From NCBI GenBank assembly GCA_037043015.1, contig CM073327.1, forward strand, positions 17,714,727-17,778,726: a DNA stretch of 64,000 nucleotides, written 5' to 3'. Under the pieces are notes generated by a model. The model was given only the letters and a program-made list of their open reading frames with translations. It was not told where the DNA came from and made no database searches. The DNA comes from Bryum argenteum (taxonomy: Eukaryota; Streptophyta; Bryopsida; Bryales; Bryaceae). The position numbers and the translations under genes are program-made. This document shows positions 21,743-35,119 of this stretch, piece by piece (position 1 is the first letter of the stretch; each line of letters begins with the position of its first letter).

Positions 21743-22564
21743 TCAATCTGAACTGCCATAGTCAGAACAAGCATCGTCATGCTCATCAACGACACTAATA
21801 CACGAACCACCTCTCTGCAACCTTTGCCGAAGTTCGTTCGCTTCTTGCTGCGCCAAAAAAAGACGTTCCTTCAGTGTCAGATTCTCGTCCTCCAGATAGG
21901 CTATGTGACTTTCCTGTTCTGCAAGACGGACTTCCATGAGCTGTGCCCTGTGGCTGAGACCGTTCCCCGAAGGTAAAGTCAACTCAAAACGGCTAACATC
22001 ATGATCTAGCTGTTCCTCCACTTGCTGGACGGACTGCGGAGGATCCTGAACTTCATTCACCCGGCTACCGGTTTCATCTGGACAAAACTTAAGATGAATA
22101 AGACCTTCCATGGAGCCATAGCCATAATCTTTAACATCTCCCTCTAACTGAGGAGCAGGGGACGCAAACACAGGGGTTGACACAAAAGCAGGAGTAGCAG
22201 GTGTAGCAGGGGAGGCTGTGGAAGCCAAGCCCCCTGACTGACGAACTCTCATCAGGTAGGAACTGTCGTTGAAGGGAGCCCGGGGAGGTACCCGAGGCAC
22301 GCTCTTCCTTCGTTTCGGAAAGTGCCTGCGCGTCCTGATGCGGTTCTGACGCTGCAACTCCATCAGCCTCGGGGGATCGTACATGCCGGCCGCACTGTTA
22401 GCCACCGCACCGGGTCGTTGATGTTGCGCCGAAGGCTTGTTTCTCTTCCGAGGACGCCGATTCTGGTCACCACTGGCTCTCCACTGGCGCTTCTGTGGAG
22501 CGAAACTCCCTCTAGGGACGCCATAGCCGGCCTGCTGATTTGCAAAAAACATCGTAGAGTCCAT
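21743..22564 (-). CDS. Intact 273-aa nuclear-type coiled-coil protein, function unknown
   Basis: A single uninterrupted ORF with balanced codon use, unlike the decayed ORFs around it. Residues 1-55 are polar and basic, with RRPRKRNKP as a likely nuclear localisation signal. Residues ~80-105 carry RRKSVPRVPPRAPFNDSSYL, which looks like a conserved core motif. A Pro/Thr/Ser-rich linker follows (~115-135). An acidic segment leads to a leucine-rich coiled coil at about 205-252 (EVRLAEQESHIAYLEDENLT then LKERL..., heptad spaced). The tail is acidic and Ser-rich. It is probably a plant-conserved protein of unknown role; I cannot name it. I chose the first in-frame Met. The gene is isolated from both neighbours. 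Confidence 0.78.
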   Translation of the reverse strand: MDSTMFFANQQAGYGVPRGSFAPQKRQWRASGDQNRRPRKRNKPSAQHQRPGAVANSAAGMYDPPRLMELQRQNRIRTRRHFPKRRKSVPRVPPRAPFNDSSYLMRVRQSGGLASTASPATPATPAFVSTPVFASPAPQLEGDVKDYGYGSMEGLIHLKFCPDETGSRVNEVQDPPQSVQQVEEQLDHDVSRFELTLPSGNGLSHRAQLMEVRLAEQESHIAYLEDENLTLKERLFLAQQEANELRQRLQRGGSCISVVDEHDDACSDYGSSD

Positions 22565-23440
22565 TGCAATACACAGAACTTCCGCAAAAGACGGCTAACA
22601 GAGTAACTAGTGCTCACAACACGACGTCGAATCAACAGGTCGGAGCACTTCCGCAACTCGATGACTTGTTCAGGTTCCACCACTAGCTTGCTTCCCGTCC
22701 AAGGGTTTCAAGGCACAAAGTCCCTACGGATCTGTGGCGCCTCTGCCAAACAAGAAAAGCTCCCCAGTAAACGTGACCAAAGACAATTATCGCTGGCAGG
22801 AAAGAGCGACAGAGCCAAATGACAAGGGTTCCAAAGGTGTCGAAAACTCGTGAAAAGCCGCACGGCCGCGTCTTGATTTCTTCAAGCGAATTAAAAACTC
22901 TGAATCGTCCACTCCTAGCGCCTTAGTGATCTCCTTCTCTCTCTAAAGTACGACGCTGAAATTGCCAACCCTTCCAAGACACGAGATAGCTCTGGTTTCT
23001 TCGCAAAAACAAACGCGTAATGAGCGAACGGCAAGGTGCTGGCGAGGAAGATGAGGCGGTGGGTGCGTTTGTCGTGTCCCGTAACCGTGGGACCTGTCAC
23101 CTCGGGAACACTGAGACCAGAAATTGTGGCATTGAGTTACCGTGGAACCTGTCGCCGTGAGAACAGTTGCTGTGGGGCCAGTCACCGTGGCACAATTCCC
23201 GTTCAAGCCGCGGACTCAATGAAACATTCCTCAATGAAACTCCGTCCCTTTTCTAAGGGGCCGGCGTGAATTCGTATGCTAATATCCCGATGGCCACCGG
23301 ACAAGGGGAAATTGGAACAATAATACAGTGAATTCATCGCACAATGGATTGCAACCCTTGAAAGGTCAAAGTGTGAAAAAACCAACTCAAAATTAGAGCA
23401 ATAATCCTTACCGCATAGAAAAGGCCTCAAAAAACAAAAA
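22565..23440. other. Upstream region of the 273-aa gene
   Basis: Probably holds the promoter and 5' UTR of the minus-strand gene. At 23075-23185 an imperfect minisatellite repeats CCGTGG(G/A)(A)CCTGTC about four times (CCGTGGGACCTGTCACC, CCGTGGAACCTGTCGCC and similar). No ORF is convincing. Confidence 0.4.
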
Positions 23441-26400
23441 AAATAAAAGATTTACAATTAGAGGTCTAAGTAATTCAGAACGTCAATTTCACCTTCAATT
23501 CTATATGCTATCATCAAAACATATTAGTATTACCTTGCAGCGTTGCCACGCTCACTTATATACTTTAACCATGTCTCTCTTGTTTTTGTGCTAGATCTTA
23601 AATACCTAAGGTCATTTTTGAAAATTTTAGTAATTTGGGGACTATAAATACTTGAAAATTCAAAATCTCACAATCAATTGACCTGTTTCACAATTTGATT
23701 GTTTTCCACAATTTTACGGAAGAACACGTTTTTAACAAAACCTCATGTGCCTTAGATCTTGCAGTGCTCGGGATACCAAGTGTCACAAAACAAATTTCAA
23801 TCCATGTTTTTTGATTTATCAATGAAAAGTAAGGCTTCATTTCGCGTGATGTGTTGAATGCTAAAAAGAGTCATCATGAGTTTAATCGACAAGTCGGATT
23901 TTCTTTTGCCAATTTGGAGTGATAAATTTAAAGAAAATTGCATAATTCTGTTTTCTTTTTTGTTCAATTGGGTAGATTTGCATGGAATTTAACTAGTTGG
24001 AATACAAAGGTTGAGAGAATAGTAATGGGATGTAACATTAATTCGGAGTAAAGAAACTAAATATTAACAAGATCACCAAATCAGGAGAATTTGAGTAGAA
24101 TAGAGAATTCCCCAGTGAGGCAAGAGTCCGAGTGAGTAAAATAAATAAACCCTAAAGACGTCAGTCGACTCGGACAGTAGGTTTTTAGAAGAAAGATCAA
24201 TCCAATTGGGGTCAAAATTAGCAAGGCAATAAGCAACATTTGTTCATGGAATATGATGTATCGTGTTTAATTCACCAATTTATATATGAAAGTAATAAAG
24301 GTATGGAAGTAGGGTTATAGAAGCATTATTGAATTCATTTTGTGTAGTGTCGTTGTAGTTCAAGTTGGATTGTGTCTATTGAATGCCATTCACGGTGAGA
24401 GAATTTTAAAGTTGGTGGTGTTGAGTTGTGTTGTAAAAAGGGTCATTACTTGGGTAATAAGCTTAATTGGCTGTGAGTACTAGATTGTTGAAACTACCAA
24501 ATAGGGTATCACATGTATGCATAAAGAAGACAAAATTCTATTTGGAAATTCCAGGTAGTCATTTATTTGAGTGTAAGTTGAGAAGGTAGCAAATTGGAAT
24601 TGTTTGATTGTGGAGATTGACACGAAGAAGGGTAAAAAATCTAAAGTAACTCATTTAAAATGCGGATGTTGTAATTGTCGTACTTATAATGAGCAAAAGT
24701 GTGAAGTGAAAGGAATGAATGTCAAATTAGAGATTGCAAGTAAGAAAGAAAATTGTGGAAGTGAAGTGAATAATGACTTAATGGTCAAAGGGAGAAGAAA
24801 CACCTATTTGGGTTAATAACCATTCTTGTAAGTGTCAAATAGGTTGGAGTGTCTGTTAGAACAAGAATCGAGGATTGGTTTTGAGCGAGATGATTAGAAC
24901 TTTATTCGATCGTTGTGATCGAAAATAGTTGATACTCGCTTAAATTCTTGATAAGAGATAAGTCAGTGTCATCGAACAGTTCTTGTGCGGTTATAAATGA
25001 AGAGAGACAAATTGTATTGCTTGCATGTATTGATATCATCTACAATATATGTTAAGTATATGTTAATTCTTGCTATGATTATATACTCTCGGTCTATTTG
25101 TCAATGTCTAAGTATATTTTTGTTATGATCAAGCCATAACAGTTTCGACTTGGGATAAATAAATGCTAGATAGTCAAATTGGAATGTGGCCAATAAATAA
25201 ATAAATAAATAAAACAATCAAGTAAAAGGCTTAATTGGAAATGAGATCTAAAGGATGCAAGAACTAAGTGGGAAAACCCAGTTCATGATTCTACCGAGCT
25301 GGAGAAAAACATAAAATAAAGGAAAGCTTGAAGTGAAAGAGAATTCCTACTAGGAAAACATTTCACCTTCAATAATAATATATTAAATAAATAAAAATTA
25401 ATGATTGGATCAAATTGAAGTTAAGTTATTACCTATGAAATACAGTAAAATAGAAATTATTTTTCTTGGGTTTTGGTTGCAATGACCTCACGAACTTAAG
25501 TTAGAAGTAACCATGTATAAACATTGCCTCTTTGAAACGAAAGTTTACTATTAACTTTCATTTTTAAATAGAGTATTGAAAATAAACTTACTTACAGTGA
25601 GAGTCTCTTGAATAAAATTGATTAGGTTCTTCAACTCTTCAACTTTTTTCTTTCACAAACTCTTTATTCTCCTTCCTCATCTTTCTTGTTGCTTTCCTCC
25701 ACCATTTCCTCCATGAGACTCATAATTTCATTCTTAGTTAGTAATTTTCTTTCTATCATTTAAAATGTTTAATGACGTTAAACCCTTCATTTCTTATTTG
25801 CTTGCAAGGTTGGAGGCTTCATACCTTCCAACCTCCTTCTACATGGAGCAAACATAACAAAAACCCCCTCATTTTGAAAGATTTTTTTCCCTAAAATGTC
25901 TAAAGACAATTGGGTTGAAACATTACATATTGGCATTACTACTATGTCTCTTGTAAACCTCTTTGTGGAACTAAATAGACACTATAGTGTTAAAGCACAA
26001 TATCTTCACAAACTGCTTGTTTAGTTTGTCCACCTTCATGAAAATAGGAAGGTGTGAAAGGGTTAATGAAAAGACATCTTTTCATGCTTTGGCTTCTTCT
26101 GTCATTTTCTCTCCACTAGTAGTTTTCTTAGCTTTGACAATCACACTTTCCAATGTAACTTGGAGTTTTTCAATCTTAACACTAATGTTGATGTTGTTGC
26201 TACCATTAAGATAAAATTCTCTTATTTTCTTTTTTGGACTCTCATGATTTGTAATGTATGACCTCTCTTGAAACTACTTCAAATAATCCCCTTGAAAACT
26301 TGAGGCCTCATATTCCTTTCAAAAAGTCACTTTTCACATGTAGGTTAGTATTGATACATATGTTATGAAAGTTTTTGCGAACTTTCTCGATTATATGTTG

Positions 26401-26967
26401 ATCATTAAGAACAAGGATGAAGGGCCTTCAACAAAGGAATGACTTCGTATTCCAGTATTCAACAAATTTGGTGTAATAAATGTAGCTCATACACCTTTTG
26501 TACCTCCTTATCCGACACTTAGCCAAACAATATTGATGTGGTCTATGAGGTTATTTTCTAAACCAACGTCCCTAGTTTTAAGCCTCAATAAAATCTAACT
26601 TTTTAACATAGACATGCAACAAAGAAGACTTGGATTGAAAAAAGATAATTGCAACATGGAAATCATAAGAGAAATTTGTTTCTTTGTTGCTGTTGATGTC
26701 TTAAGAAACATCGGTGTTGCAATAATGTTGGCATTTTCCTTCATTTATGTGCTTCGATATAACACTTGAGAGATTCTTCTGAAAGTCATTATTGCGGATC
26801 TTGCCTCTTTGCTTCATTTTCCAAAAAACCTCTAGTGACCATGTCTCTGATGAGATCTTACCGTAGTAACTTATCTAAATCTTCCTCCTAGGCTAGAGTC
26901 TTCATTACATGAAATTTCATCCAAAATTTAGATCCTTCATCCACGGGTATTAACCTTTGTGTTTCAA

Positions 26968-27060
<93 letters not shown>

Positions 27061-29040
27061 TGTGTGTGTATTTTTAATTTTTGAAATTTTTGTTAATGCT
27101 TTTGTTGATTTTTTCATTATAAGGTCTCTTTAGATTTTCAATTGGTGACTTTACTTTCATTTCATCCACGAAAACATGATTGCATTAAGTATTAAAGTGC
27201 TCCATGATAGCATAAATAGTGCTAACAGTGCAAAACTTCAAATAATGAAATATGTAAAATGCTTATGGAAAGAAGCAAAGCAATGTGCGATGAAGACCAA
27301 TACAAATAATCCAAAATATATAAATGCACAGTAATGTAATAAAGAGTGAAGCAAATATAATACAATGTAAAAATAAATCTGAAGTGATACATTTCTAGAT
27401 GGTGTTCTAGTATCGTACTTGTTCGTTACCTTCTGTGGCATGAGGTACACACTTGTTTCTTGTTCTTCTAGTGAGTATGTCCGTACTTGTATTGTTAAAG
27501 CATATCTTCATTAATTTCAAATCAGTGGTTGTATTCTCCTTCTGCATTGGGCCTAAACTCAAGATTACTTGCTTTGCAACAGCTCTTTGTCGATGAGCTC
27601 ACACTTGCAATTCTGTAGCTGGGGCAAAAAATGACCAGGGTCTTCACAAATTTGCTTGTAATCCTAATCTTTGGAGTGTTCTTTAGTAACTTTTCACCAA
27701 AAAGTGGTCTTATCAGTGAGAAATGGTAATGAATAATTGTTCACTAGTAGCTTGGTTCAAATTTGAATAAGATGATTGCAGGGTGGAAGCAACATCAGCA
27801 CAATGAGTTGAGAGTGAGAGTATGCGCTCGTATTCCTTGAAGCAGGCTAAATTTTGTCTTACACTTAATTTTGAAACGCTCAATGTTTGTAGCTTAAAGG
27901 TCCAACATCAACTTCCTGCCCAGTTTTTAGTTCTCATACTCAAAGCTGCGCTCTTAAAGATTTCACTTCGTCCTTCCATATTTCATTGAAATGCGCCATG
28001 GGAAACCGACACCCCTCATTAGTGACCCTAGTTATAAAACCAAAGCTTGTGGTGTCTCTAAACCCATAACTAACCTCTAACTTCAATTAAATTGTAGCTT
28101 CTTATTATATAAAATTTAAAATTTGCAACAATTTAATCATAAAGTTTAAAAGAGTAAACTTCAATTTATAATTTATCAAATTATTATATATGTATTTATT
28201 TAAAAGTGCCACCGATATTACTTTAATATTTTCATGTAGAAGTGGAAATATGATTAACAATCCAATTGCATAAATAAATAAGAACACCAAACCCTTGTAG
28301 GTCTGGCGTGAATAAAATGCCCGTTCGACCTACCTTTGATGATATGCCGACGGGACATAACAACAATGACGTAGGATCCAATTGCAATAAAGTACTTATG
28401 AACAAAAAAGTGCTTCTTCTTCATTTTAAAAGCACTATTGAACAAAAAAAATAAATTAAAATTAGTGATTATTATTTTTTGGCTCAAATAATAGCCTTGA
28501 ACTGGTAAAATTTGCCTTGAATTGTACAAGAGGAAAAATAGTATGAATCTAAACCTTTTGCACTAGAATCTATGCTATATCTTCAAAACCTCTTGGACAA
28601 AAGTAAGAATTTCACAAAATGATCTAAACTTAAATTTGATTGCAACCTAGCAAATAAGATTTAGATAAAACTATGGATGAGGAAGATACAACTTCTTAAA
28701 GACCATGCAATCTTTGGGTTCATACTTTGAACTTAGGGACTTAAAGGGATTAAAAAACAAACACTCACTAATCACATAGGTCCTATTTCACTGTTCTTCC
28801 GATTTTTATTTGCTGAAAGTTGTAAATATTCTAAAGCTTGGATAAAAATAAGGATTCTTTTATTATCAAATACAACAATAAGAGGCCATGTGTATTATCC
28901 ATATCTTATTTACATTATTTACTATATGGTTCTTTATATCACTACCTATAACAATTGCCATGGGCACATGAGCCATACGACTCTAGCAAATTGCCTGCGC
29001 ATGTGGGTTGGCGGGCCGCCACACCCCCCCCCCCCAATTC
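23441..29040. other. AT-rich intergenic region, no recognisable gene
   Basis: No ORF above about 90 codons and none with a familiar motif. Pieces at 25600-26900 look like very old transposon relics on the minus strand but cannot be assigned. The region contains the dinucleotide repeat at 26971 and an uninterrupted cytosine run at about 29022-29034. Confidence 0.5.
26971..27057. repeat. (TA)n microsatellite, ~87 bp
   Basis: An uninterrupted TA dinucleotide tract, followed by a short (TG)n tail (GAGTGTGTGTGTA). Likely to be length-variable and cruciform-prone. Confidence 0.97.
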
Positions 29041-29642
29041 CATGGGGGCAACTCGCAGCCCTCTTTTATGGATTTTAGGGCGTCTCTAGACTACCGGTAG
29101 TGAGCAGGCAGCGGCCGCAGCGATTGACGGAAAGGAGAGGGGCAGTACCACACCAGAGGCAGTTTTCGCAGAGGCAACGTGACTTGTCTTGCCACCTCGG
29201 AGGAGGAAACTACCAGGCCGAAGAGCCTGGAAATCTTGCATTTCCGGTCCATGTCATTGGCTAAGTTAGCACCAGACTCACAATTTACAGCTCTTGGCGG
29301 CGCAACCTCCACTCTCCGTCGCGCAGCCTGCTTTGTGCGGTGTCGCTCCCAGCCTCCGCGCTTCACTTTGAAGCATCCGCTCCTCGGATCTTCTTGTCGT
29401 CCCGTTCAACTCGAGCGACTATCATGGAGTCCTAGAGGCCATTGCGAGACGCGAGTAGCGACAACTCAAATGCCCCAATAGGTTAGTATCCTCAGGTTGC
29501 CGTGAGCAATGAATTCCGCTCCTATCGTCCGAGCATTTCGGCACCATTTTTTCACGATTTTGCAGCAATGGGAAATTAAATACAGTTCCTCATTTTCCAT
29601 CCCTACATGACCCCAGTTCCTGCCGTGGGATTTGCCTCTCCT
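29041..29642. other. GC-rich stretch at the left of the Harbinger element
   Basis: 29085-29470 is GC-rich compared with its flanks and open in several frames without a recognisable product. It may hold the promoter or 5' leader of the Myb-like ORF1. GACTACCGGTAG at 29089-29100 resembles the inverse of CTGCCGATAGTC at 41633-41644 (10 of 12), but no matching target duplication confirms these as element ends. Confidence 0.35.
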
Positions 29643-30299
29643 CCACAAGATATTTGTAACTCCATCGACCTAACTGAAGGCTCCAAGAAACAAACCTCCG
29701 AAGAATGCATGACAGCATAGTCCAAGCCCACCAGGAAACGAATAGTGTATTGAAAAAGTACAGAAATTGTCGAATTGGACGACGTCAAAGAGGATGTCGA
29801 GCTCCTGAAGAATGCGGGTCAGTGGAAGGATCACTGGATGATTCAACTCATTTCCAAACGGGAGGAGATGCATGACAAGTTCAGAGCAACACCAAAGCAA
29901 GGTATTTTTCTTCTTTTCTCTTTCTATGCGATTCTAGCTCTCTCGTAAGACAAAACCCTAGTAGATGCTTCAGGAGCTTTGATTTGAAGCTACAACCAAA
30001 ATTACATTCTTGAAATTATAATTGCTGATTAGTCTTACGAAAAACTAATATTGTCGTACTAGTTAGGCTGTTATTAATGGTAGAGTGGCATTTTGTTATC
30101 ATTTTAATAACAGTCTAAAGAGCTCAATTTGCTCTTTGCTATGCTCTTCACTTACTGATATTAATGGGTTGTTTTCAACTACAATAAGCAATGAATCCTT
30201 GATCCTTAATGGGTTTAGCCAAGTGATTTACGTAACCACCTCTAATTGCATTTGTAAGCTTGATCAGTATACTTGACTATTTAGTGATCTCTCAAATAC

Positions 30300-30720
30300 T
30301 ATAAGGTAAGTACTGGAGTTGATTATTGATAATCATAATGCTTAGCTTGAAGCATTTGAAAAATTGAACTAGTCAAGTATGCTAATTGATTGGCCGTAAC
30401 ATTTAAGAAATCACAAATGCTTTCGGAAATAGTCAAGTATATTGATTTGCCTCAATCATATGATTGAGGCATCGCGGAAGCACTTAGAAATAGTGAGATT
30501 AGCCCAATACTTAGCTTGAAGCATTTAAGAAATCACCAAATCAGTTACTTGACTAGCCTTAAATGCCACCGTGATTTTTCAGATGCTTCTAGCTAATCCA
30601 TTAAGCTCATAAGTAAAACTAATCAATTCCCAGATGTATTTGTGATTTCTCAAATTATGGTTTCAAGCTAATTAGCATATTTGACTCTGTTTGAACTCGA
30701 TTGTCATTTCTTAAGAACTT
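30300..30720. repeat. Short dispersed repeats in the ORF1 intron
   Basis: Variants of ACTTGACTA/TAGTCAAGTA and of GCTTGAAGCATTT with AGAAATCAC recur in both orientations at about 30265, 30375, 30430, 30550 and again at 36893. They may be subterminal binding repeats of an old element or simply local duplication. Confidence 0.45.
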
Positions 30721-31425
30721 ATGATGGACCTTTTGACGCAACACATGGATCATGTAGAGAGAAGAGTTAGTATTTCAGATGAAGGTCGGCAAGTCCAACT
30801 TTATCTTCTTGAGCGTATTAACGTCAAACTTGAAAAAGTACTCGAAGGTTTCACTATTCTCAATGATAATTTGTCCATAGTAGCAATTAACCCCTAAAGG
30901 CCCAGGAAAGCCGAATCGGCGTTTTGCAGTTTTGGGCACCTTAGATGAGAGGTCAAATTTTGGTGTTTTGGGCTGTAATTTGGTGTGTGTGTCGGGAAAC
31001 ATAGTAATTGTGTGTGGTAAAATTTGCAAAGTAAGATTCCAATTTTAGTGCCTTGTAGAGCAAATTTTTGATTTGGAGTTGAGAAAGGGCAGAACGGGTT
31101 GTTGTTGTGGCCACTAAGGAACAAGGTGGAAATGGGGGCAGTTGCGAGGGTCACTCGAGAAAACTCCAGAGGGGCAGGGGTTCCAAGCAGGGTTTTGGAG
31201 GACCCAACATTCGGCAGAATTGAATGCTTTGGGACTGGCCAAAGATTGACGCCCCCCAAATACATGTCATAACTACAAACTTCGTGAAACTGGCGGCTGA
31301 GAACACACTGACATGGGGCGATTCAAATTTCAGAATTTGAATGAGAAACTCATGGAAAGATGTTGGGAACAACAAACAGCATACATCAAATCCAAAGCAT
31401 ATTTCAAAAGTAACAAAAATCCATT

Positions 31426-32337
31426 ATGGCTAGTTTTGCAAATTCTTTGGACGGGGTTCCTGTGACTGCTGCCATCATTTCACTAGCAACTACCGATTCG
31501 AGAGAGGCGAGTGCAACAGTAGGAGAAGGATTCATCGAGGTGCCAGTATGGACCGAAAATGATCAGAGCACTGAAAATGGTGATTACGCAGTAGAGTCTT
31601 CGGCCAGGAGATCGAACAGCTCCTTCGTGGTCCAACTGTACTTGCCGCCGAGGTTGAGCTTCAGCGAGAGGAATCGGCGGCGAACTGTACGTGCCAGGGA
31701 GGTCGACGAGTTCCTTCGGAGGCGTACTGCAGCTGCCTCCGACCGTCCAGCTTCAAGGTCGCCGCTGCATCAAGTTCGGCAGCCTGCAGATCATCACCAA
31801 CTTCGGCAGCCCATGCGCCAGTGAGCGATCAGATGATTGCACAGATCGAGGAGCGATCACATCAACGGGTTCGAATACATGAACATGAACTTGGTTTGCA
31901 TGTGGAACTTGCATGGTAAACTGACATCACATCAACTGACTAATATGACCATATGCAGGAACCCAATACTGCGGTTGTGAGTGTCGGAAACTTGCAGCCA
32001 CTTCTTATTTCGACATTGCCGCCTCCATCTGCCGATCCAGAAGCTCGCCTTCGTTCCTGGGCTGTACGCAAACACCTTCGAGCACATCAGATTCATGACC
32101 TCCTTTCACTGCTTGATCAAAAACATTTGCGCAGTTTACGCGTTCGTAAGAAGTCCAAAGCTTGGCCAAGAAATCCACAAGCAAATAATTTCCGACACCA
32201 TTTCTACAGGCAAGCCGCACATATTCTAGGGTGGGTTGATCAACACGCTTTTGAGCAAGAATTTCTTGATATTGTCAAATCTACTTGGCCCGATACAAGC
32301 AATGCCTCCACGTCGATCATGGAAGAAGTCAAAGGAG
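31426..32337 (+). other. Possible 5' exons or accessory ORF of the piggyBac element
   Basis: Several plus-strand readings look coding: a helical, charged stretch near 31835-31913 (MIAQIEERSHQRVRIHEHEL) and 31953-32337 (HLRAHQIHDLLSLLDQKHLR, then a basic stretch, then EFLDIVKSTWPD). GTGAGT at 32338 and ACAG before the ATG at 32415 look like an intron. However, the phases do not match the long transposase frame, so the link is unproved. It could be a separate accessory gene. Confidence 0.4.
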
Positions 32338-32414
32338 GTGAGTATCTCTTGTGTAACATGTACCTAAATTTCATAGTTGAGAGTTATGAGTAATGTCTAA
32401 CTTGGAGAATACAG

Positions 32415-35054
32415 ATGGAGTGGGACAATATTCCAATGAGAAGGAGTTCACGTCTACAGACACAACCGGAACCAACTACGGTTCCTCCAAGCCCACCATC
32501 TAGTCCTGAAGCAATATTACCTCCTCAACATCAAGAATTGCCAGATCTAGGACCTGGAGTTGAGCTCATGACCTTCCCTGATACAGATGTTGGCTTCAAC
32601 GGCGAGTACTTGAATTCGCAATCTCCAGTGCATGCGTATTACCCAAGCTCAGAAGAATTGTGTAATGAAGAAGGAGAAGATGATAGTGGTATGGAGAGAG
32701 CTGCAAGTCTTGAGGATATCCTCTGGCCACCTGAAGTCTTGCTTGCAGCAATAAACTTTGGCCGAAGAGGACGGAAGAGAGGTGGTGAGATCTACAATGC
32801 TGGACCTGATCCCGAAGAAGCAAGCGGGAGTGGTGAGATGCACGGACCAGCGCTGCAGCTAGGCGTCGACCAAGATTGCGGTGATGCAACGGCGTTGCGA
32901 CTAGTATGGGACTCAAGCCGGCGGACTGCGGGCTGGCACAGCGCCGCGGCCACGAGGTCGGGCCACGTCGGCGAGTCAAGCGCGTCGGCTGCCAGCTGGG
33001 GTCCGGCGCCGAGCGCAGCGGGGCATCTCCAGCCGAACAGCAGCAACGGCCGGCACGCCTGCTTACCCGGGCACCAGGGCCTTCCTGTGGCGGGTGCATC
33101 GCCTTCTGGCCTTCCCCTTACAGGCCATACGCTTGGGCTACAAGGGCAACCAGTAGTTGTGACTTCAGAAGAAAATATTGGTCAATTCACATTGCAGCCA
33201 AATATTTTTATTGGGGAGAGAAGTACTGGTATTGGGCCTGGAGAATTCTATGGCAATGATACTGAGGGCGGTAATAATAATATGGAGTGGGATGATGATG
33301 TTGAGGAAGAACATATAATAAGAAGGAGAATGACACGCAATGGTGTGAGGGATGATTTGGGTGGGAATGATAGTGAGGACTTACCCAATTTTGAAAGTGC
33401 CTCTGATAGTGATGGAGATAATCGTAACGATGGGTTACCCCATCAACAAGAGGATATTAGGTGGCAATTTAGGAATGAGACTTGGGGAAACCCAAGTATT
33501 ATGTATAATCCAATGCCGATATCATTTTTGGGGAAACCCATGGGTCCTTCTCGTCATCATCGTGGTATGCCAAGTTTTATGGATTTATTTGGCCTCTTTT
33601 GGACTCCACACATGTTGGCCACTATTGTTCAAGAAACTAATCGGTATGCAAATGCTCCTTTAGATGAGCATGGAAATACCAAAGGTGGTCCTACTTGGGA
33701 GAATATGACAATTTCGAGCCTCAAAGCATTTATGGCCTTAGCCATATATATGGGGTTGAGGGTTCAACCTAATGTAAGAACATATTGGATGCGTGATGAC
33801 CTCTTTGGATGCCCAAGTATTTCAAATATATTTACACGGGCCCGATTTCAAGACATTAGGAGATGTCTCCATCTTACAAACATGGAAGGACAAACTAGAG
33901 GGGACCCGGTTATGACAAAATCGGTCAAACAAGATGGTTAGTCAATGCTATGAGAGATCAATGTAAAAAGGCATGGTTTCTTGGAAAATATTTGACCATT
34001 GATGAAATGATGATTCGCTATAAGGGGACATATTCACCGATACGTCAATATATGCCTAAGAAGCCTCAAAAGTGGGGCTTGAAGGTTTGGTGTTTGGCAT
34101 GCTCGATTTCAAAGTTCGTATGGAATTTCGAGATCTATTGTGGAAAAGACAATATTGTAGCCCCCCTTCCCATAGAACAACCTAATATTGTTCTTGGCGA
34201 TGCTCGATTGGCCCATAATGTAGTTATGAGGTTAGTGGATGGCCTTTGGAACTTAGGCCATTGCGTGACAATGGATAATTACTTCACTAGTTTTGGACTT
34301 TTCACAACTCTTTTATCACGGGAAATGTATGCATGTGGGACAATAAGGGCAAACCGGGTTGGTCTTCCCTTAGATTTGAAAAACACCAATTCTTTCAAAA
34401 ATGTGCCTCAAGGCACAACTTTATGGAAAATGCATGACACCCGCACGATATCATGTGTTATGTGGAAGGATAAGAAGCCCGTGCTTCTTATTTCCACTCA
34501 TTATTTGCCAATTCAACCCCCATGTGAGAAGGTAGTAACGGTCCCTCGGCGAAATGGTGCAAGTCGTGAAATGATTCTAACATCCCCGATTTTGAAAGAA
34601 TATACAACTCACATGCGAGGTGTAGATGTTGCCGATCAACTCCGAGCATCCTATTCATGCCAAGTACGGAGCCACAAGTGGTGGCACCGTATTTTTTCTT
34701 CTTATTGGATGTCTCGATTGTCAACATGTATATATATTATTTGGAGTGTGTGAAACACTATCGATATAACCGCACGCCGATGACACACCTTCAATTCAAG
34801 AAGGGCTTATGTGAAGCCCTTCTTCAAGGGTGGCCTATGAGAGATTCACACCCGCGGATATTCCTCGAGCAAGGAACACGCCATTGATTTGTGTACCCAC
34901 ATATACAAAATTACGACGTCGGTGTGTGGTTTGCCAAAAATTTGAACCACATTATTATCGCCGGAAGTGTGGAGACAAATGGATGTGTCTCAATCGAGGT
35001 TGCTTTGAGAAGTGGCACACAGATATTGCCATACGACGCCAACGCCATATGTGA
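32415..35054 (+). pseudogene. piggyBac transposase, full length but with three -1 frameshifts
   Basis: The enzyme cuts and rejoins at TTAA. A long low-complexity acidic N-terminus (MEWDNIPMRRSSRL on) precedes the core at ~33470. Frame 1 runs to the stop at 33941. A one-base loss near 33910 shifts to the frame holding YLTIDEMMIRYKG (first Asp), CVTMDNYF (second Asp) and RGVDVADQL (third Asp). Another loss in a T run near 34692 and one in a C run near 34850 precede the Cys-rich C-terminal finger (CVVCQKFEPHYYRRKCGDKW, then CLNRGCFEKWH). All three catalytic Asp are kept. The damage is limited to these three single-base steps, so the copy is young or the breaks are sequencing errors. Confidence 0.93.
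32820..33130. other. GC-rich block within the transposase N-terminal region
   Basis: A ~310-bp block rich in G and C (GGCGGACTGCGGGCTGG, GGGTCCGGCGCCGAGC) within an AT-rich gene. It encodes Ala/Ser/Gly low complexity in the transposase frame and is open on the minus strand as well. It looks inserted or captured, although the frame is kept. Confidence 0.5.
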
Positions 35055-35119
35055 GTGAATGTAAGTATTTCTTTTTGCATACAAAGAGGAAGCTCAAGTT
35101 TGTTACCCCACATTTTGCG

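Noticed and set aside
31953-32393. Splicing this ORF directly to the transposase frame at 32415
   Set aside because: Donor and acceptor are good, but the phase leads to the wrong frame.
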